This document shows, piece after piece, positions 29,480-38,899 of a stretch of DNA of 64,000 nt. Every line of letters begins with the position of its first letter. The first letter of the stretch is position 1. Source of the stretch: WRAU01 sp964277385 (GTDB lineage Bacteria; Pseudomonadota; Alphaproteobacteria; WRAU01; Hepatincolaceae); the NCBI GenBank assembly GCA_964277385.1, contig OZ195520.1, positions 434,001 to 498,000 on the forward strand, given 5' to 3'. Under the pieces are notes generated by a model that saw nothing but the letters and a program-made list of their open reading frames with translations, was not told where the DNA came from and searched no databases. The position numbers were made by a program, and so were the translations under genes.

Positions 29480-30248
29480 AAATTTTATAGCTGTTGACAT
29501 TGGTAATACCACTTGTGAGTTTGCGGTTTTTAAGGATGATAAAATTATAGATAAATCCTTTATACATTCAACACCATTAAATATTGAATATATTGATAAT
29601 TTAGGAGATATTACTAATCATTTTTATGAAGCTCTTTTTGTAATTTCATCTGTTACTAATCATAATAATAAAAAATTATCTTCTTATTTACAAAAGCAAT
29701 ATAATGCAAAAGTTTTAATTATAAATTCTTTAGATTATATTTTTTTGATGAAAACAGAAGGTAGAGAAATATCAAGTATTGGTCTTGATATTATTGCAAA
29801 ATCAGAATGGGCAATAGCATATAATAAACATCCTTGTATTATTGTAGATGTTGGTACTGCTACGGTTGTTCAATATATAGATAATAAAGGATATATGAAT
29901 AAAGTTGCAATAACATTAGGATTATCAAGCATATATAATGTATTAAATTCGAATACAGCGCTTTTACCATTAGTAGAACCTAAAAAAACAAAGGAAGCTT
30001 TAGGTTTTGATACGGTATCAGCGATGCAAAATGGAATATATTGGGGATATGTTGGTGCTATAAATTCTTTATTATCAAAAGCTAAAAATGAAACAAAATG
30101 TAATAATATTTTTATAACTGGTGGATTATCTAAATTAATATTAGATGATTTAAAAGAAAATCCTGTATATAATAACAATATAATATTTGAGGGTATAAAA
30201 GTTATTTTAAGTAATAATATAAATAAGGTTAAAAATAATGAAAAATAA
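29469..30248 (+). CDS. coaX: type III pantothenate kinase
   Basis: A 259-residue ASKHA-fold kinase that phosphorylates pantothenate as the first step to coenzyme A. The phosphate-1 motif is AVDIGNTTCEFAVF (9-22) and the second is IIVDVGTATVVQYID, with the catalytic Asp expected there. GLSSIYNVL and ITGGLS follow. The start is a TTG that overlaps birA, with a GGGAG-like site about 6 bases upstream. It overlaps RNase J by 11 bases. Type III kinases commonly need a monovalent cation. Confidence 0.93.
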   Translation: MDFKNFIAVDIGNTTCEFAVFKDDKIIDKSFIHSTPLNIEYIDNLGDITNHFYEALFVISSVTNHNNKKLSSYLQKQYNAKVLIINSLDYIFLMKTEGREISSIGLDIIAKSEWAIAYNKHPCIIVDVGTATVVQYIDNKGYMNKVAITLGLSSIYNVLNSNTALLPLVEPKKTKEALGFDTVSAMQNGIYWGYVGAINSLLSKAKNETKCNNIFITGGLSKLILDDLKENPVYNNNIIFEGIKVILSNNINKVKNNEK

Positions 30249-31863
30249 AGTAACATTTGCATCAATTGGAGGATTAGGAGAAATCGGTCTTAATAGTTAT
30301 ATTTACACATCTTCTAACAAAGACAAAGCTGATCATTTAATTGTGGATTTAGGTTTAGGATTTAAAGATAGCAGAATAACTTCAATTGATTCTTTCTTTC
30401 CAGATATATCGTATTTTTTAAAAAATAATATTACCCCAAAAGCAATAATTATTACACATGGTCATGAAGATCATATTGGTGGATTACCTTATTTAATGCC
30501 ATATTTAGATTGTCCAATATATGCAACATCATGGACACTAGATTTAATAAGATCAAAATTAAAAGAATATAAATTAGATACAAAAGTTAAATTAATAGAA
30601 GTTGAACATAATAAAGAATATGAAATTGGTGATTTTAAAGTAAAGTGGGTTCCTATTTATCACTCAATTATTGATTGTAGTTTGCTTGTAATTACAACAC
30701 CTTTAGGTAAAATAGTGCATACTGGTGATTTTAAAATAAAACCATCAGATACAGAAATGCTAAAAACCCTTGAAAAATTATCAGAAGAAAAAGCATATTA
30801 TTTAGTATGCGATTCTACTAATGTATTAGAAAAAGGAAGTTCAGGAGAAGATTCTGAAACAAAAGAAGCACTTAAAGAAATTATAGCAAATGCTGAGGGT
30901 GCATCTTGGATTGGTTTGTTTTCTTCTAATTTGGAAAGAATAAAAATTATCTCAGATATAGCTAAAGAACTTAAAAAAAGAATTGTGTTATATGGTAGAT
31001 CCTTACATACATATGTAGAATTAGGTATAAAACACGGATTTTTAGATTCAAATTTTTTTGTTACAGAAGAAGAATCAAAATCAATAGATAGAGATAAACT
31101 AATAATTTTAGCAACAGGATCTCAAGGAGAAGATAGATCCGCTCTTTATAATGTAATTATTAAAGATGAATACAAAGAAAAACTAAGAGAAAAAGATGTT
31201 GTTATTTTATCATCAAAAGTTATACCAGGAAATGAGGGGAAAATCTCTAGGTATTATAATATTTTATCAGATAGAAATATAAAATTCTATACAACTAAAA
31301 ATCATAAAATTCATGTATCAGGGCATGCAAAAGAAGATGATTTGATTACTATGTATAATTATGTAAAACCAAAATTTATAATTCCAATGCATGGTGAAGT
31401 CCTTCATTTAAAACATCATACAGAATTAGCTAGATCTTTAGGTTATGAATCAGAAGTTTTTCATTGTGGTGAAGTTGTAGAACTTTTTAATGGTTATCCT
31501 AGTATTATAGACAATATACCTTTTGGTAAGCTAACATATGAGGGTAACAGAGTAGTTAGTTTTGATGAAGACTTCATAAAACAAAGAACGAAAATGTTTT
31601 TTGAGGGAGCTGTATTTTTATCTTTAAAGTTGGATTGCAAAAATAGAATAGATTATATAGATATTGATATAATTGGACTTTTATGTGGAAATGAAATAGA
31701 TGAATATAAGTCTATATTTATGAATAAATTAAACGATAAGATGTTATCTATTAGCGATTTTTCATATGAAGATATACATGAAGAAATACGTAGATTAATA
31801 AGAAGATTTTTTAAAGACAAATTAGATAAGAAACCAATCATAGTAATACACTTATCAATGTGA
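30238..31863 (+). CDS. rnj: ribonuclease J
   Basis: A 541-residue metallo-beta-lactamase/beta-CASP nuclease for mRNA turnover and 5'-end trimming. The zinc motif is HGHEDHIGG (74-82). HTGDFK and CDSTN follow, then the beta-CASP segment with ATGSQGE and SSKVIPGNE, and the final IPMHGEVLHL motif. The C-terminal domain is somewhat short. It ends with TGA, one of the cases showing that UGA is a stop in this genome. Confidence 0.93.
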   Translation: MKNKVTFASIGGLGEIGLNSYIYTSSNKDKADHLIVDLGLGFKDSRITSIDSFFPDISYFLKNNITPKAIIITHGHEDHIGGLPYLMPYLDCPIYATSWTLDLIRSKLKEYKLDTKVKLIEVEHNKEYEIGDFKVKWVPIYHSIIDCSLLVITTPLGKIVHTGDFKIKPSDTEMLKTLEKLSEEKAYYLVCDSTNVLEKGSSGEDSETKEALKEIIANAEGASWIGLFSSNLERIKIISDIAKELKKRIVLYGRSLHTYVELGIKHGFLDSNFFVTEEESKSIDRDKLIILATGSQGEDRSALYNVIIKDEYKEKLREKDVVILSSKVIPGNEGKISRYYNILSDRNIKFYTTKNHKIHVSGHAKEDDLITMYNYVKPKFIIPMHGEVLHLKHHTELARSLGYESEVFHCGEVVELFNGYPSIIDNIPFGKLTYEGNRVVSFDEDFIKQRTKMFFEGAVFLSLKLDCKNRIDYIDIDIIGLLCGNEIDEYKSIFMNKLNDKMLSISDFSYEDIHEEIRRLIRRFFKDKLDKKPIIVIHLSM

Positions 31864-31877
31864 TTATGAGTTAAAGT

Positions 31878-32226
31878 CTGAAATCATACAATAAAGTTAT
31901 ACTACTAAGTTTATGGAATGATAAAATGTTACTAGAAAATTTACTAATAATTTCAAAACAACTAGATTCATTACAAGATGATAAATTAGAAACTTTAATT
32001 ATTATTAAATTAAGTAGTACAGTTTTGACTTTGATATTCTCGTTGTTTTTTTGGAGTGTTTGTTATTAATAGCTTTTATTTAGGTGATTTTTTTGCTATT
32101 TTAAAGTTATTTTTTGGTATATTAACTTTTGTTATAGGGCATGTTTTAGATTGGTTTTTAACTTATAAAAAATCAAAGCAAATTAATTTTAATAAAACAA
32201 TAAATATAATTAATTTGGTTTCTTAG
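31878..32226 (+). pseudogene. degraded copy of the TM2-domain gene
   Basis: This segment aligns base by base with the intact gene at 32346-32696, as a tandem duplicate about 470 bases apart. The start codon position reads CTG instead of ATG. The frame matches for about 55 codons (ENLLIISKQLDS and so on), then small insertions and deletions around 32045-32075 break it (stop in TGTTATTAA) before the helical TM2 core. The downstream end (KKSKQINFNKTINIINLVS) is still clear. The downstream flank also matches for a few bases. Confidence 0.85.
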
Positions 32227-32345
32227 GGAATCGTAATTAAAAAAACAAATAGTTTAAGAGATCGATAAATAAATACATTAACATAATAAGAGGTTTAAAA
32301 AACCAATTAGAGTAATATACTTAATAATTTAATTAGGGAAAAAAT

Positions 32346-32696
32346 ATGCAATCACATAATAAAGCTGTACTGCTAAGTTTATGGAGTGATAAAATGTTAC
32401 CAGAAAATTTACTAATAATTTCAAAACAATTAGATTCAGTACAAGATGATAAATTAGAAACTTTAATTCTTTTTAAATTAAAGAGTCCAGTTTTAACTTT
32501 GATATTCTCGTTGTTTTTAGGATGCTTTGGAGTTGATAGGTTTTATTTAGGTGATGTGATTTTGGGTATTTTAAAGATAATTTTCGGTGCATTTACCTTT
32601 GGTATATGGTATTTTTTAGATTTTTTTTTAACTTACAAAAAATCAAAACAAATTAATTTTAATAAAACAATAAATATGATTAATTTGGTTTCTTAG
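32346..32696 (+). CDS. TM2-domain membrane protein
   Basis: A 116-residue protein with a charged N-terminal half (about 1-48) and a TM2 domain. The domain has two closely spaced helices with the family pattern FLGCFGVDRFYLGDVILGILKI (58-79), followed by a Trp/Tyr-rich turn and helix 2 (FGIWYFLDFFLTY). TM2 proteins are found in bacteria and eukaryotes and have no firm biochemical role. A GGGAAAAA site precedes the ATG. It is the live copy of a tandem pair lying between the RNase J gene and proS. Confidence 0.85.
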   Translation: MQSHNKAVLLSLWSDKMLPENLLIISKQLDSVQDDKLETLILFKLKSPVLTLIFSLFLGCFGVDRFYLGDVILGILKIIFGAFTFGIWYFLDFFLTYKKSKQINFNKTINMINLVS

Positions 32697-32725
32697 GAAA
32701 TCTTAATTTAAATAGGTTTTAGATA

Positions 32726-34051
32726 ATGTTGTATTCTGAATATTTTGCTCCAATGTTAAAAGATACTCCTAAAGATGCCTCAATAGCATCACATATATTA
32801 ATGCTGAAGTCGGGAATGATAAGGCAAACCCATAGTGGAATTTACATATGGCTTCCTTTGGGTTTGAAAGTATTAGATAAAATTGCGAATATTATTAAAA
32901 ATGAAATGAATAAAGCTGGTTCATTGAATGTTTTAATGCCAACAATTCAATCTGCTGATCTTTGGAAAGAAAGTGGTAGATATGATTCATATGGCTTAGA
33001 AATGCTTAGAATAAAAGATAGGCATGGTAGGGAATTGTTATATGGTCCTACAAATGAAGAGCAAATAACTCAAGTAGTAAGAGACAATATTAAATCTTAT
33101 AAAGATTTCCCGTTAAATTTGTATCAAATACAATGGAAATTTAGAGACGAAATTCGCCCAAGATTTGGTGTAATGAGAGGTCGTGAATTTTTCATGAAAG
33201 ATGGATATTCTTTTGATATAACGGAAGCAGAGGGTGAATTTTCGTATAAAAAAATGTTTGCTAGTTATTTGAAAATTTTTGAAACATTAGGTTTAAAAGT
33301 TATTCCTATGCAGGCAGATACAGGGGCAATAGGTGGAAAGCTAAGTCATGAGTTTATGGTTTTATCTCAAACAGGTGAATCTGAAGTATTTTGCGATAAA
33401 GCTATACTAGATTTAAGTTTTGAAAATAAAGAAATAAATTACGAAAATGATGTAGAAGATATTTTTAACCTATACACATCTTTTTATGCGGCAACAGATG
33501 AAAAACATAATGAGAAAGATTTAAAATTTATAGAAAATGAAAAAAATATTGTTAATATGCGAGGCATAGAAGTTGGGCATATTTTTCATTTTGGTGATAA
33601 GTATTCAAAAGCAATGAATTTAGAAATTCTAATTTCAGAAGGAAAACTAATTAATCCGAAGATGGGTTCTTATGGTATTGGTGTTTCTAGGTTAGTCGGG
33701 GCGATAATAGAAAGCTCACATGATGATAAAGGTATTATTTGGTCTAAATCTATTTCTCCATTTGATGTGATGCTATCTTCCTTAGGATCTGAATCTGAGG
33801 TTATTGAGATTTGCAATAATATTTATACAATATTAAAATCTAATAATATAGATGTGCTTTATAATAACAAAAATGAAAGTGCTGGTATAAAGTTAAATAC
33901 AGCAGATATGTTAGGATTTCCCTATCAAATAAATATTGGTAATAAGTCAATTAAATGTGGTAAGTTAGAGATCAAAAATAGAAAAACAGATGAAGTTATA
34001 TCGATAAATATTGAAAATACAGAAAAATTAATTTCTATTTTAAAAAACTAA
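32726..34051 (+). CDS. proS: proline--tRNA ligase (short form)
   Basis: A 441-residue class II synthetase of the short alphaproteobacterial type, lacking the large editing insertion of E. coli ProRS. Motif 1 is SGIYIWLPLGLKVL. Motif 2 spans YQIQWKFRDEIRPRFGVMRGREFFMKDGYSFD. Motif 3 is MGSYGIGVSRLVGAIIE. The C-terminal anticodon-binding domain runs from about residue 350. It is full length for this type, and lolC follows after 11 bases. Confidence 0.96.
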   Translation: MLYSEYFAPMLKDTPKDASIASHILMLKSGMIRQTHSGIYIWLPLGLKVLDKIANIIKNEMNKAGSLNVLMPTIQSADLWKESGRYDSYGLEMLRIKDRHGRELLYGPTNEEQITQVVRDNIKSYKDFPLNLYQIQWKFRDEIRPRFGVMRGREFFMKDGYSFDITEAEGEFSYKKMFASYLKIFETLGLKVIPMQADTGAIGGKLSHEFMVLSQTGESEVFCDKAILDLSFENKEINYENDVEDIFNLYTSFYAATDEKHNEKDLKFIENEKNIVNMRGIEVGHIFHFGDKYSKAMNLEILISEGKLINPKMGSYGIGVSRLVGAIIESSHDDKGIIWSKSISPFDVMLSSLGSESEVIEICNNIYTILKSNNIDVLYNNKNESAGIKLNTADMLGFPYQINIGNKSIKCGKLEIKNRKTDEVISINIENTEKLISILKN

Positions 34052-34062
34052 GGATAAATTAA

Positions 34063-35307
34063 ATGTTGTTAGAGTGGGATATAGCAAAAAAGTATCTAAA
34101 GTCTAAAAGAAAGGAAAGTTTTATATCTTTTATTTCATGGTTTGCATTAATAGGAATTACCTTAGGTGTAGCTGTATTAATTATTGTTATGTCGGTTATG
34201 AATGGTTTTCGTAAAGAAATTATTAGTAATTTAATAGGTGCTAATGGTCATTTGTTTATTGTAGAGCGAGGAAATACTGTAAATAATTATCAAAAAATTA
34301 TAGATTCTCTTGGTAATGTAAAAAATATTACAAATATTGCTCCTGCAATTCAAGGACAAGCTATTATTTCAGCTAAACAATCAAGCACAGGAATCTCTGT
34401 AGAAGGGTTAACTTTTGATGATCTATCCAAAAGAGATGTATTATATAAATCTCTTGAAAATCAAAACTTAAGTGAGTACAAAAATAACCATCAAGTAGCA
34501 ATTATAGGTAGAATAATTGCTAGGAATCTTAATATTCGTGTTGGGGATACTGTTACCTTGATATCTGCTAATGGATATACAACAATTATGGGATCAATTC
34601 CTAAATTTGCAGGCTTTAAGGTTGTGGGTATACTAGATACGGGAATGTTTCAATATGATGGATCTATGGTAATAATTCCATTTAGTAAGGCACAAGATTT
34701 TTTTAATTATCAAGTTAATGATACTCAAAAAATAGATATTTTTATAAAAAATCCAGAAAATACTCAAGAAGTAGCCGATGAAATATATGTAACAAATACA
34801 AATATAAACTATATTCAAGGCTGGAAAGAAAGCAATAAGTACCTAATAAATGCCTTAGAAGTAGAAAGAAATGTTATGTTTTTAATTCTTTCTTTGGTAA
34901 TACTAATTGCATCTTTTAATATAGTATCAGGGCTTACTATGTTAGTTCGTAGTAAAACAAGAGAAGTTGCTATATTAAGAACAATAGGTCTTTCTAAGAA
35001 ATCAATATCTATTGTATTTTTATTTATAGGTATTAGAATAGGAGTGCTAGGAACTATGTGGGGTGGAATTGTTGGGGTGCTGTTTAGTTTAAATATTGAA
35101 AGAATTAGACATTATTTAGAAACAATAATTGGAGTTAATCTTTTTGCTGAAGAAATTTACTTTTTATCAAAATTACCATCAGATGTACAGTCATTTCAAG
35201 TAATTTTAGTAATTTCAATAGCATTATTGTTTTCTGTTATATCAGCAGTATATCCAGCTTTTAGGGCTTCAAGAATAAAACCTGTAGAGGGTCTTAAATA
35301 TGATTAA
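34063..35307 (+). CDS. lolC: lipoprotein-releasing ABC transporter permease LolC/E
   Basis: A 414-residue inner-membrane permease of the Lol system, which extracts outer-membrane lipoproteins and passes them to LolA. It has an N-terminal helix (SFISWFALIGITLGVAVLIIVMSVMNGF), a large periplasmic domain (about 50-265) and three C-terminal helices, ending in SAVYPAFRASRIKPVEGLKYD. A single permease presumably forms a homodimer here, as in many non-enteric bacteria. It overlaps lolD by 8 bases. Confidence 0.94.
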   Translation: MLLEWDIAKKYLKSKRKESFISFISWFALIGITLGVAVLIIVMSVMNGFRKEIISNLIGANGHLFIVERGNTVNNYQKIIDSLGNVKNITNIAPAIQGQAIISAKQSSTGISVEGLTFDDLSKRDVLYKSLENQNLSEYKNNHQVAIIGRIIARNLNIRVGDTVTLISANGYTTIMGSIPKFAGFKVVGILDTGMFQYDGSMVIIPFSKAQDFFNYQVNDTQKIDIFIKNPENTQEVADEIYVTNTNINYIQGWKESNKYLINALEVERNVMFLILSLVILIASFNIVSGLTMLVRSKTREVAILRTIGLSKKSISIVFLFIGIRIGVLGTMWGGIVGVLFSLNIERIRHYLETIIGVNLFAEEIYFLSKLPSDVQSFQVILVISIALLFSVISAVYPAFRASRIKPVEGLKYD

Positions 35308-35995
35308 AAACTTATCAAATGATATTATTTTAGAAACTAAAAACTTATATAAATCTTATAACCAGGGAGAAGTAGAATATGAAATTCTTCGTGATGTTAA
35401 TTTCTCTTTAAAAAAAGGTGAAATATTAGGATTAATAGGTCCATCAGGTTCTGGTAAAACTTCACTTCTAAATATACTTGGTATGTTAGATATTCCAACA
35501 TCAGGAGAAGTTTTTATAAATGGTTTAGAAGTATCCTCTATGAATGATACTCAAAAAACTAAACTAAGAGGACAAAATATAGGATTTGTTTTTCAATTTC
35601 ATCATTTATTTCAAGATTTCACGGCCTTAGAAAATGTTATGTTCCCCCTTAAAATACAAAAAGTTGAAAATAATCTCGCAAAACAAAAAGCCTTGCATAT
35701 TTTAAAACAAATGGGACTTGAAAGCAGAATAAATAATTATCCTTTACAACTATCAGGAGGCGAACAACAAAGAGTAGCTATTGCCCGTGCGATTGTTTTT
35801 AATCCAAAAATTTTAATTGCTGATGAACCAACAGGTAATTTAGATCAAGAAAATTCTCAAATGGTTTTTAATATGCTGTTAGATTTAGTAAAAACATATG
35901 AAATATCTGTAATACTAGCAACTCATGAGGTTAATATTGCCAGTCAAATTTCTAAAAAAATAAAAATTGAAAATAAAAATATAATAAGTTTTTAA
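35300..35995 (+). CDS. lolD: lipoprotein-releasing ABC transporter ATPase LolD
   Basis: A 231-residue ABC ATPase powering lipoprotein release. Walker A is GPSGSGKT (47-54), the Q-loop is FVFQFHHLFQDF, the signature is LSGGEQQRVAIARA, Walker B with the catalytic Glu is ILIADEPTGNLD, and the switch is ATHEVN. It overlaps lolC, giving a translationally coupled pair. In many alphaproteobacteria dnaE follows directly; here a 6-kb accessory block intervenes. Confidence 0.95.
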   Translation: MIKNLSNDIILETKNLYKSYNQGEVEYEILRDVNFSLKKGEILGLIGPSGSGKTSLLNILGMLDIPTSGEVFINGLEVSSMNDTQKTKLRGQNIGFVFQFHHLFQDFTALENVMFPLKIQKVENNLAKQKALHILKQMGLESRINNYPLQLSGGEQQRVAIARAIVFNPKILIADEPTGNLDQENSQMVFNMLLDLVKTYEISVILATHEVNIASQISKKIKIENKNIISF

Positions 35996-36189
35996 TAAAA
36001 TTAAAGGAATTATTTAATAAATATTATTAATTATCAATTAAAACTTATTCAAAAAATTTTAGAATTGCATGATTTATCAAGTATTGACAGTAATTTAAGT
36101 ATATGATAGCCTTTAATAGATAGAATTGTTTACACTATATGACAAGCTAACTATTAAAATCTTTAATATAAAAAAAGGGGTAATAACAT

Positions 36190-36765
36190 ATGTTTAATGT
36201 AGTATGGAAAGAAAAAAACAAATGGAAAGAAAAAAACAATCTAAAAGTTCTTATTTGGGGGACTATTAGCGGTGGGTTTATAAGCGCTTTAGTTAAGTGG
36301 GGATCTGAGGTCAATATGCCACCTCGAGTTCCTGGTGAAATATCTCCTCCAGGGGCACATATTGATGCTTGGCTATCATGGGCTGGGATCGACTCGCACT
36401 CATTAGATTATATTTTTCAAGGAACCCGAGTACTTGGTGCAGTGACAGTATATCATTGGTTATTCTGTTTTTTCTGTACTTTTGTGTATGTTTTTATATC
36501 TGCTTATGCTCCTAAAATTAGAGCTTTTTGGGGTGCTTTATATGGATTAATAGTTACAGTTGTTGCACACGGTTTTTTTATACCATTGTTTGGTTTTAGA
36601 AATCCAGTCTATAATAAAGAGCCAGGTGGATGGCTTTGGAAATTAAATGGATATGAATTATTCAGTGAATTTTTAGGACATATTTATTGGGGAATATCAA
36701 TAGAAATTTGTTTAGTTGCAGTATTGGCATATTTCGCAAAACCTATTAAAGGCTCTTGGTCGTAA
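36190..36765 (+). CDS. YagU-family (DUF1440) inner membrane protein
   Basis: A 191-residue membrane protein with about four helices. The start GTISGGFISALVKWGSEVNMPPRVPGE (25-51) resembles E. coli YagU (GxxAGxxSAFVKWGxEVPLPPR). Later YHWLFCFFCTFVYV, VVAHGFFIPLFGFRNPVY and LFSEFLGHIYWGISIEI keep the family's histidines and acidic residues. YagU has been linked to acid resistance, but its mechanism is unknown. An AAAAAAGGGG site precedes the ATG. It stands alone, 194 bases after lolD. Confidence 0.8.
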   Translation: MFNVVWKEKNKWKEKNNLKVLIWGTISGGFISALVKWGSEVNMPPRVPGEISPPGAHIDAWLSWAGIDSHSLDYIFQGTRVLGAVTVYHWLFCFFCTFVYVFISAYAPKIRAFWGALYGLIVTVVAHGFFIPLFGFRNPVYNKEPGGWLWKLNGYELFSEFLGHIYWGISIEICLVAVLAYFAKPIKGSWS

Positions 36766-36801
36766 AATTTTTTTATCAATAATTTAGTATTTAATTATAA
36801 A

Positions 36802-36882
36802 ATACCGCAACTGGAAGGATTGAATGGCAAAAAATGAAACTTTTAATGATTTTTTATTTATAAATTTTTGTTGTTGCGGTAT
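36802..36882 (+). repeat. 10-base inverted repeat enclosing the micro-ORF start
   Basis: ATACCGCAAC (36802-36811) is perfectly complementary to GTTGCGGTAT (36873-36882), enclosing 61 bases. The enclosed part holds the ribosome site and first half of the 32-codon ORF. The 3' arm codes for part of its CCCG segment. ATTTTTAT follows the 3' arm, so it could act as a loose terminator for the YagU-like gene or as an RNA switch over the small ORF. Confidence 0.4.
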
Positions 36883-36922
36883 ATTTTTATTGCTTTTATT
36901 TATTAAAGCAAAAAGAGACTAA
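36824..36922 (+). CDS. 32-residue cysteine-rich membrane micro-protein
   Basis: A 33-codon frame with a good ribosome site (GGAAGG, about 6 bases before ATG). The product has a polar start (MAKNETFNDF), three adjacent cysteines with glycine (CCCG, 16-19), a short hydrophobic helix (IFLLLLFI) and a basic end (KAKRD). This layout is typical of small bitopic membrane proteins. It lies 58 bases after the YagU-like gene and is partly enclosed in an inverted repeat. In AT-rich DNA a frame this short can arise by chance, so the call rests on the ribosome site and charge layout. Confidence 0.4.
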   Translation: MAKNETFNDFLFINFCCCGIFLLLLFIKAKRD

Positions 36923-37213
36923 AAAATTAGTCTTTAAATATGGTTTTATAGTTTTGGTCTTTAAAGTATATAATTATCTTTTATTTTATAAAAAACAATT
37001 TTTATACGTTATTTTTCTATGGGGTTGATTTTGTATAATTGCCAAACAAATACATTAAAATTATAAGTTAAATAACAGTATAATTAAGATTTTTTACATA
37101 TATTGCTTAATTTTTTAATTAATATAGTATATATATGTTATTTTTTAAATATATGTTGTTTTTTAAAAATGACTTGTCTCGTCATATAATTATCTAAAAC
37201 CTAAGAGTAAAAT
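36923..37213. other. non-coding leader before the EptA-like gene
   Basis: About 290 AT-rich bases with no frame of note. The last part holds runs of TATATAT and a repeated TATATGTT(A/G)TTTTTTAAA pattern (37133-37166). No clear operator was recognised. Confidence 0.35.
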
Positions 37214-38800
37214 ATGAAAAATAAAAAAATATCTATTAATATTTATGCTTTTGCTATGGTATTTTCAGTACTTAATTTGCTATTATATCATTTTCCTTTG
37301 TTTAATTTTATATTATCTAATCTAAATATATATACTTATGGTGGAACTGTTATTTTAATAATAGTTATATTAGCAGAATTATTTATAAGCTATTTATTTA
37401 TTTTATTACTATCATTTATTCCATTTTTAGGAAAACCAGTAGCTATAACTATATTTATTGCTAACTCCATAGCGCTTTATTTTGTAAATTCTTACAATAT
37501 AATACTAGATAAAACAATGATGGGTAATGTAATAAATACAAATGTTCAAGAATCTTTTGACTTGTATAACAATAAAATAATAGTTTATGTTTTATTTTTA
37601 GGTATCTTACCAAGTTTACTTGTTTTAAAAATCAAAATTATTAGAAAGTTCTCATTCAAAAAATTTATACTATTTGGTATATTTCCACTTGTAATAATTT
37701 TTAGTTTTATTTATACAAATCCAACAACGTGGTTATGGTTAGATAAAAATCTTAAGGTAATGGGATCATTATCTCTGCCTTTTTCTTATCCTATAAATGC
37801 CCTAAGATATCAAATACCAATATGGACTAAGGATAAAAAACAATATCCACTAGAACGAGGTAACTTTATTCATAAGAATAAAGTGATAGTTTTGCTTGTA
37901 ATAGGTGAATCTGCAAGAGCTAAAAATTTTTCACTTTATGGTTATAATAAATTAACTAATCCTAAATTGCAAAATACTAAAGATGTTGTCGTACTACCAA
38001 ATACGACATCATGTGCAACTTATACTACTGAAGGTGTGAAATGTATTTTATCGCATATTGGATCACAATCTTCTTCAATATCTAAAAATTATGAATATCT
38101 ACCAACTTATTTAAAAAAGCACGATATAAAAGTTTTTTGGCGTACAAATAATTGGGGAGAGCCTAAAATAGATGTTGATTTATATCAAAGAAAGTCAGAT
38201 ATTCAAAAAAAATGCACTACGGAACAATGTAGAAGTAACAACTTTGATGATATTTTACTTTACCAACTTAATGATTTAATCAAAGAGAATATAAAAGATA
38301 ATACCTTTGTTGTGCTGCATCAAACGGGAAGTCATGGACCTTCTTACTATAAAAAATATCCTAATCAATTTAAAAAATTTAGACCAGTTTGTGAAACGGT
38401 TGAAATTAAAGAAAATTGCTCTCAAGAAGATCTAATAAATGCTTATGATAATACGATTGTATATAACGATGACTTCTTATTTAATACAATCAATATTTTA
38501 AAAGGATTTAAAAACAAAGCATCAGTAATGATATATATTTCAGATCATGGTGAATCTTTAGGTGAAAACGATGTTTATCTACATGGATTACCTAATTTTA
38601 TAGCACCTGATGTTCAAAGAGAGATACCTTTTATTATTTGGATGTCTGAAGATTTTAAAAAGTTGTATAATATTAATACAAAAAATTTAGGTAAGGATTT
38701 ATCTTACTCACAAGATAATATATTTCATTCGGTAATGGGTGCTTTCGGTTTAAGAAGCTCTTTTTACAAAGAAAAATTAGATATTTTTAATAAAAAATAA
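37214..38800 (+). CDS. EptA-like phosphoethanolamine transferase
   Basis: A 528-residue inner-membrane enzyme of the sulfatase-fold phosphoethanolamine transferase family (EptA type). Five N-terminal helices (about 1-190) are followed by a periplasmic catalytic domain. It has LLVIGESARAKNFSLYGYNKLTNP (metal-binding Glu near 230), NTTSCATYTTEGVKCIL with the phosphorylated Thr, LHQTGSHGPSYYKKYP and YISDHGESLGE with zinc ligands. It would move phosphoethanolamine from phosphatidylethanolamine to lipid A, lowering negative charge. The next gene encodes a PAP2 phosphatase, consistent with joint lipid A remodelling. The exact acceptor site is inferred. Confidence 0.88.
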   Translation: MKNKKISINIYAFAMVFSVLNLLLYHFPLFNFILSNLNIYTYGGTVILIIVILAELFISYLFILLLSFIPFLGKPVAITIFIANSIALYFVNSYNIILDKTMMGNVINTNVQESFDLYNNKIIVYVLFLGILPSLLVLKIKIIRKFSFKKFILFGIFPLVIIFSFIYTNPTTWLWLDKNLKVMGSLSLPFSYPINALRYQIPIWTKDKKQYPLERGNFIHKNKVIVLLVIGESARAKNFSLYGYNKLTNPKLQNTKDVVVLPNTTSCATYTTEGVKCILSHIGSQSSSISKNYEYLPTYLKKHDIKVFWRTNNWGEPKIDVDLYQRKSDIQKKCTTEQCRSNNFDDILLYQLNDLIKENIKDNTFVVLHQTGSHGPSYYKKYPNQFKKFRPVCETVEIKENCSQEDLINAYDNTIVYNDDFLFNTINILKGFKNKASVMIYISDHGESLGENDVYLHGLPNFIAPDVQREIPFIIWMSEDFKKLYNINTKNLGKDLSYSQDNIFHSVMGAFGLRSSFYKEKLDIFNKK

Positions 38801-38899
38801 AAGTAATATTTAAAACAATGGTGTATATTATATATAAATTAGTTTTATGGAATTTAAGCAATATCAAAAAAGTTACTAAAAAGGATAAAATACCAAAAA

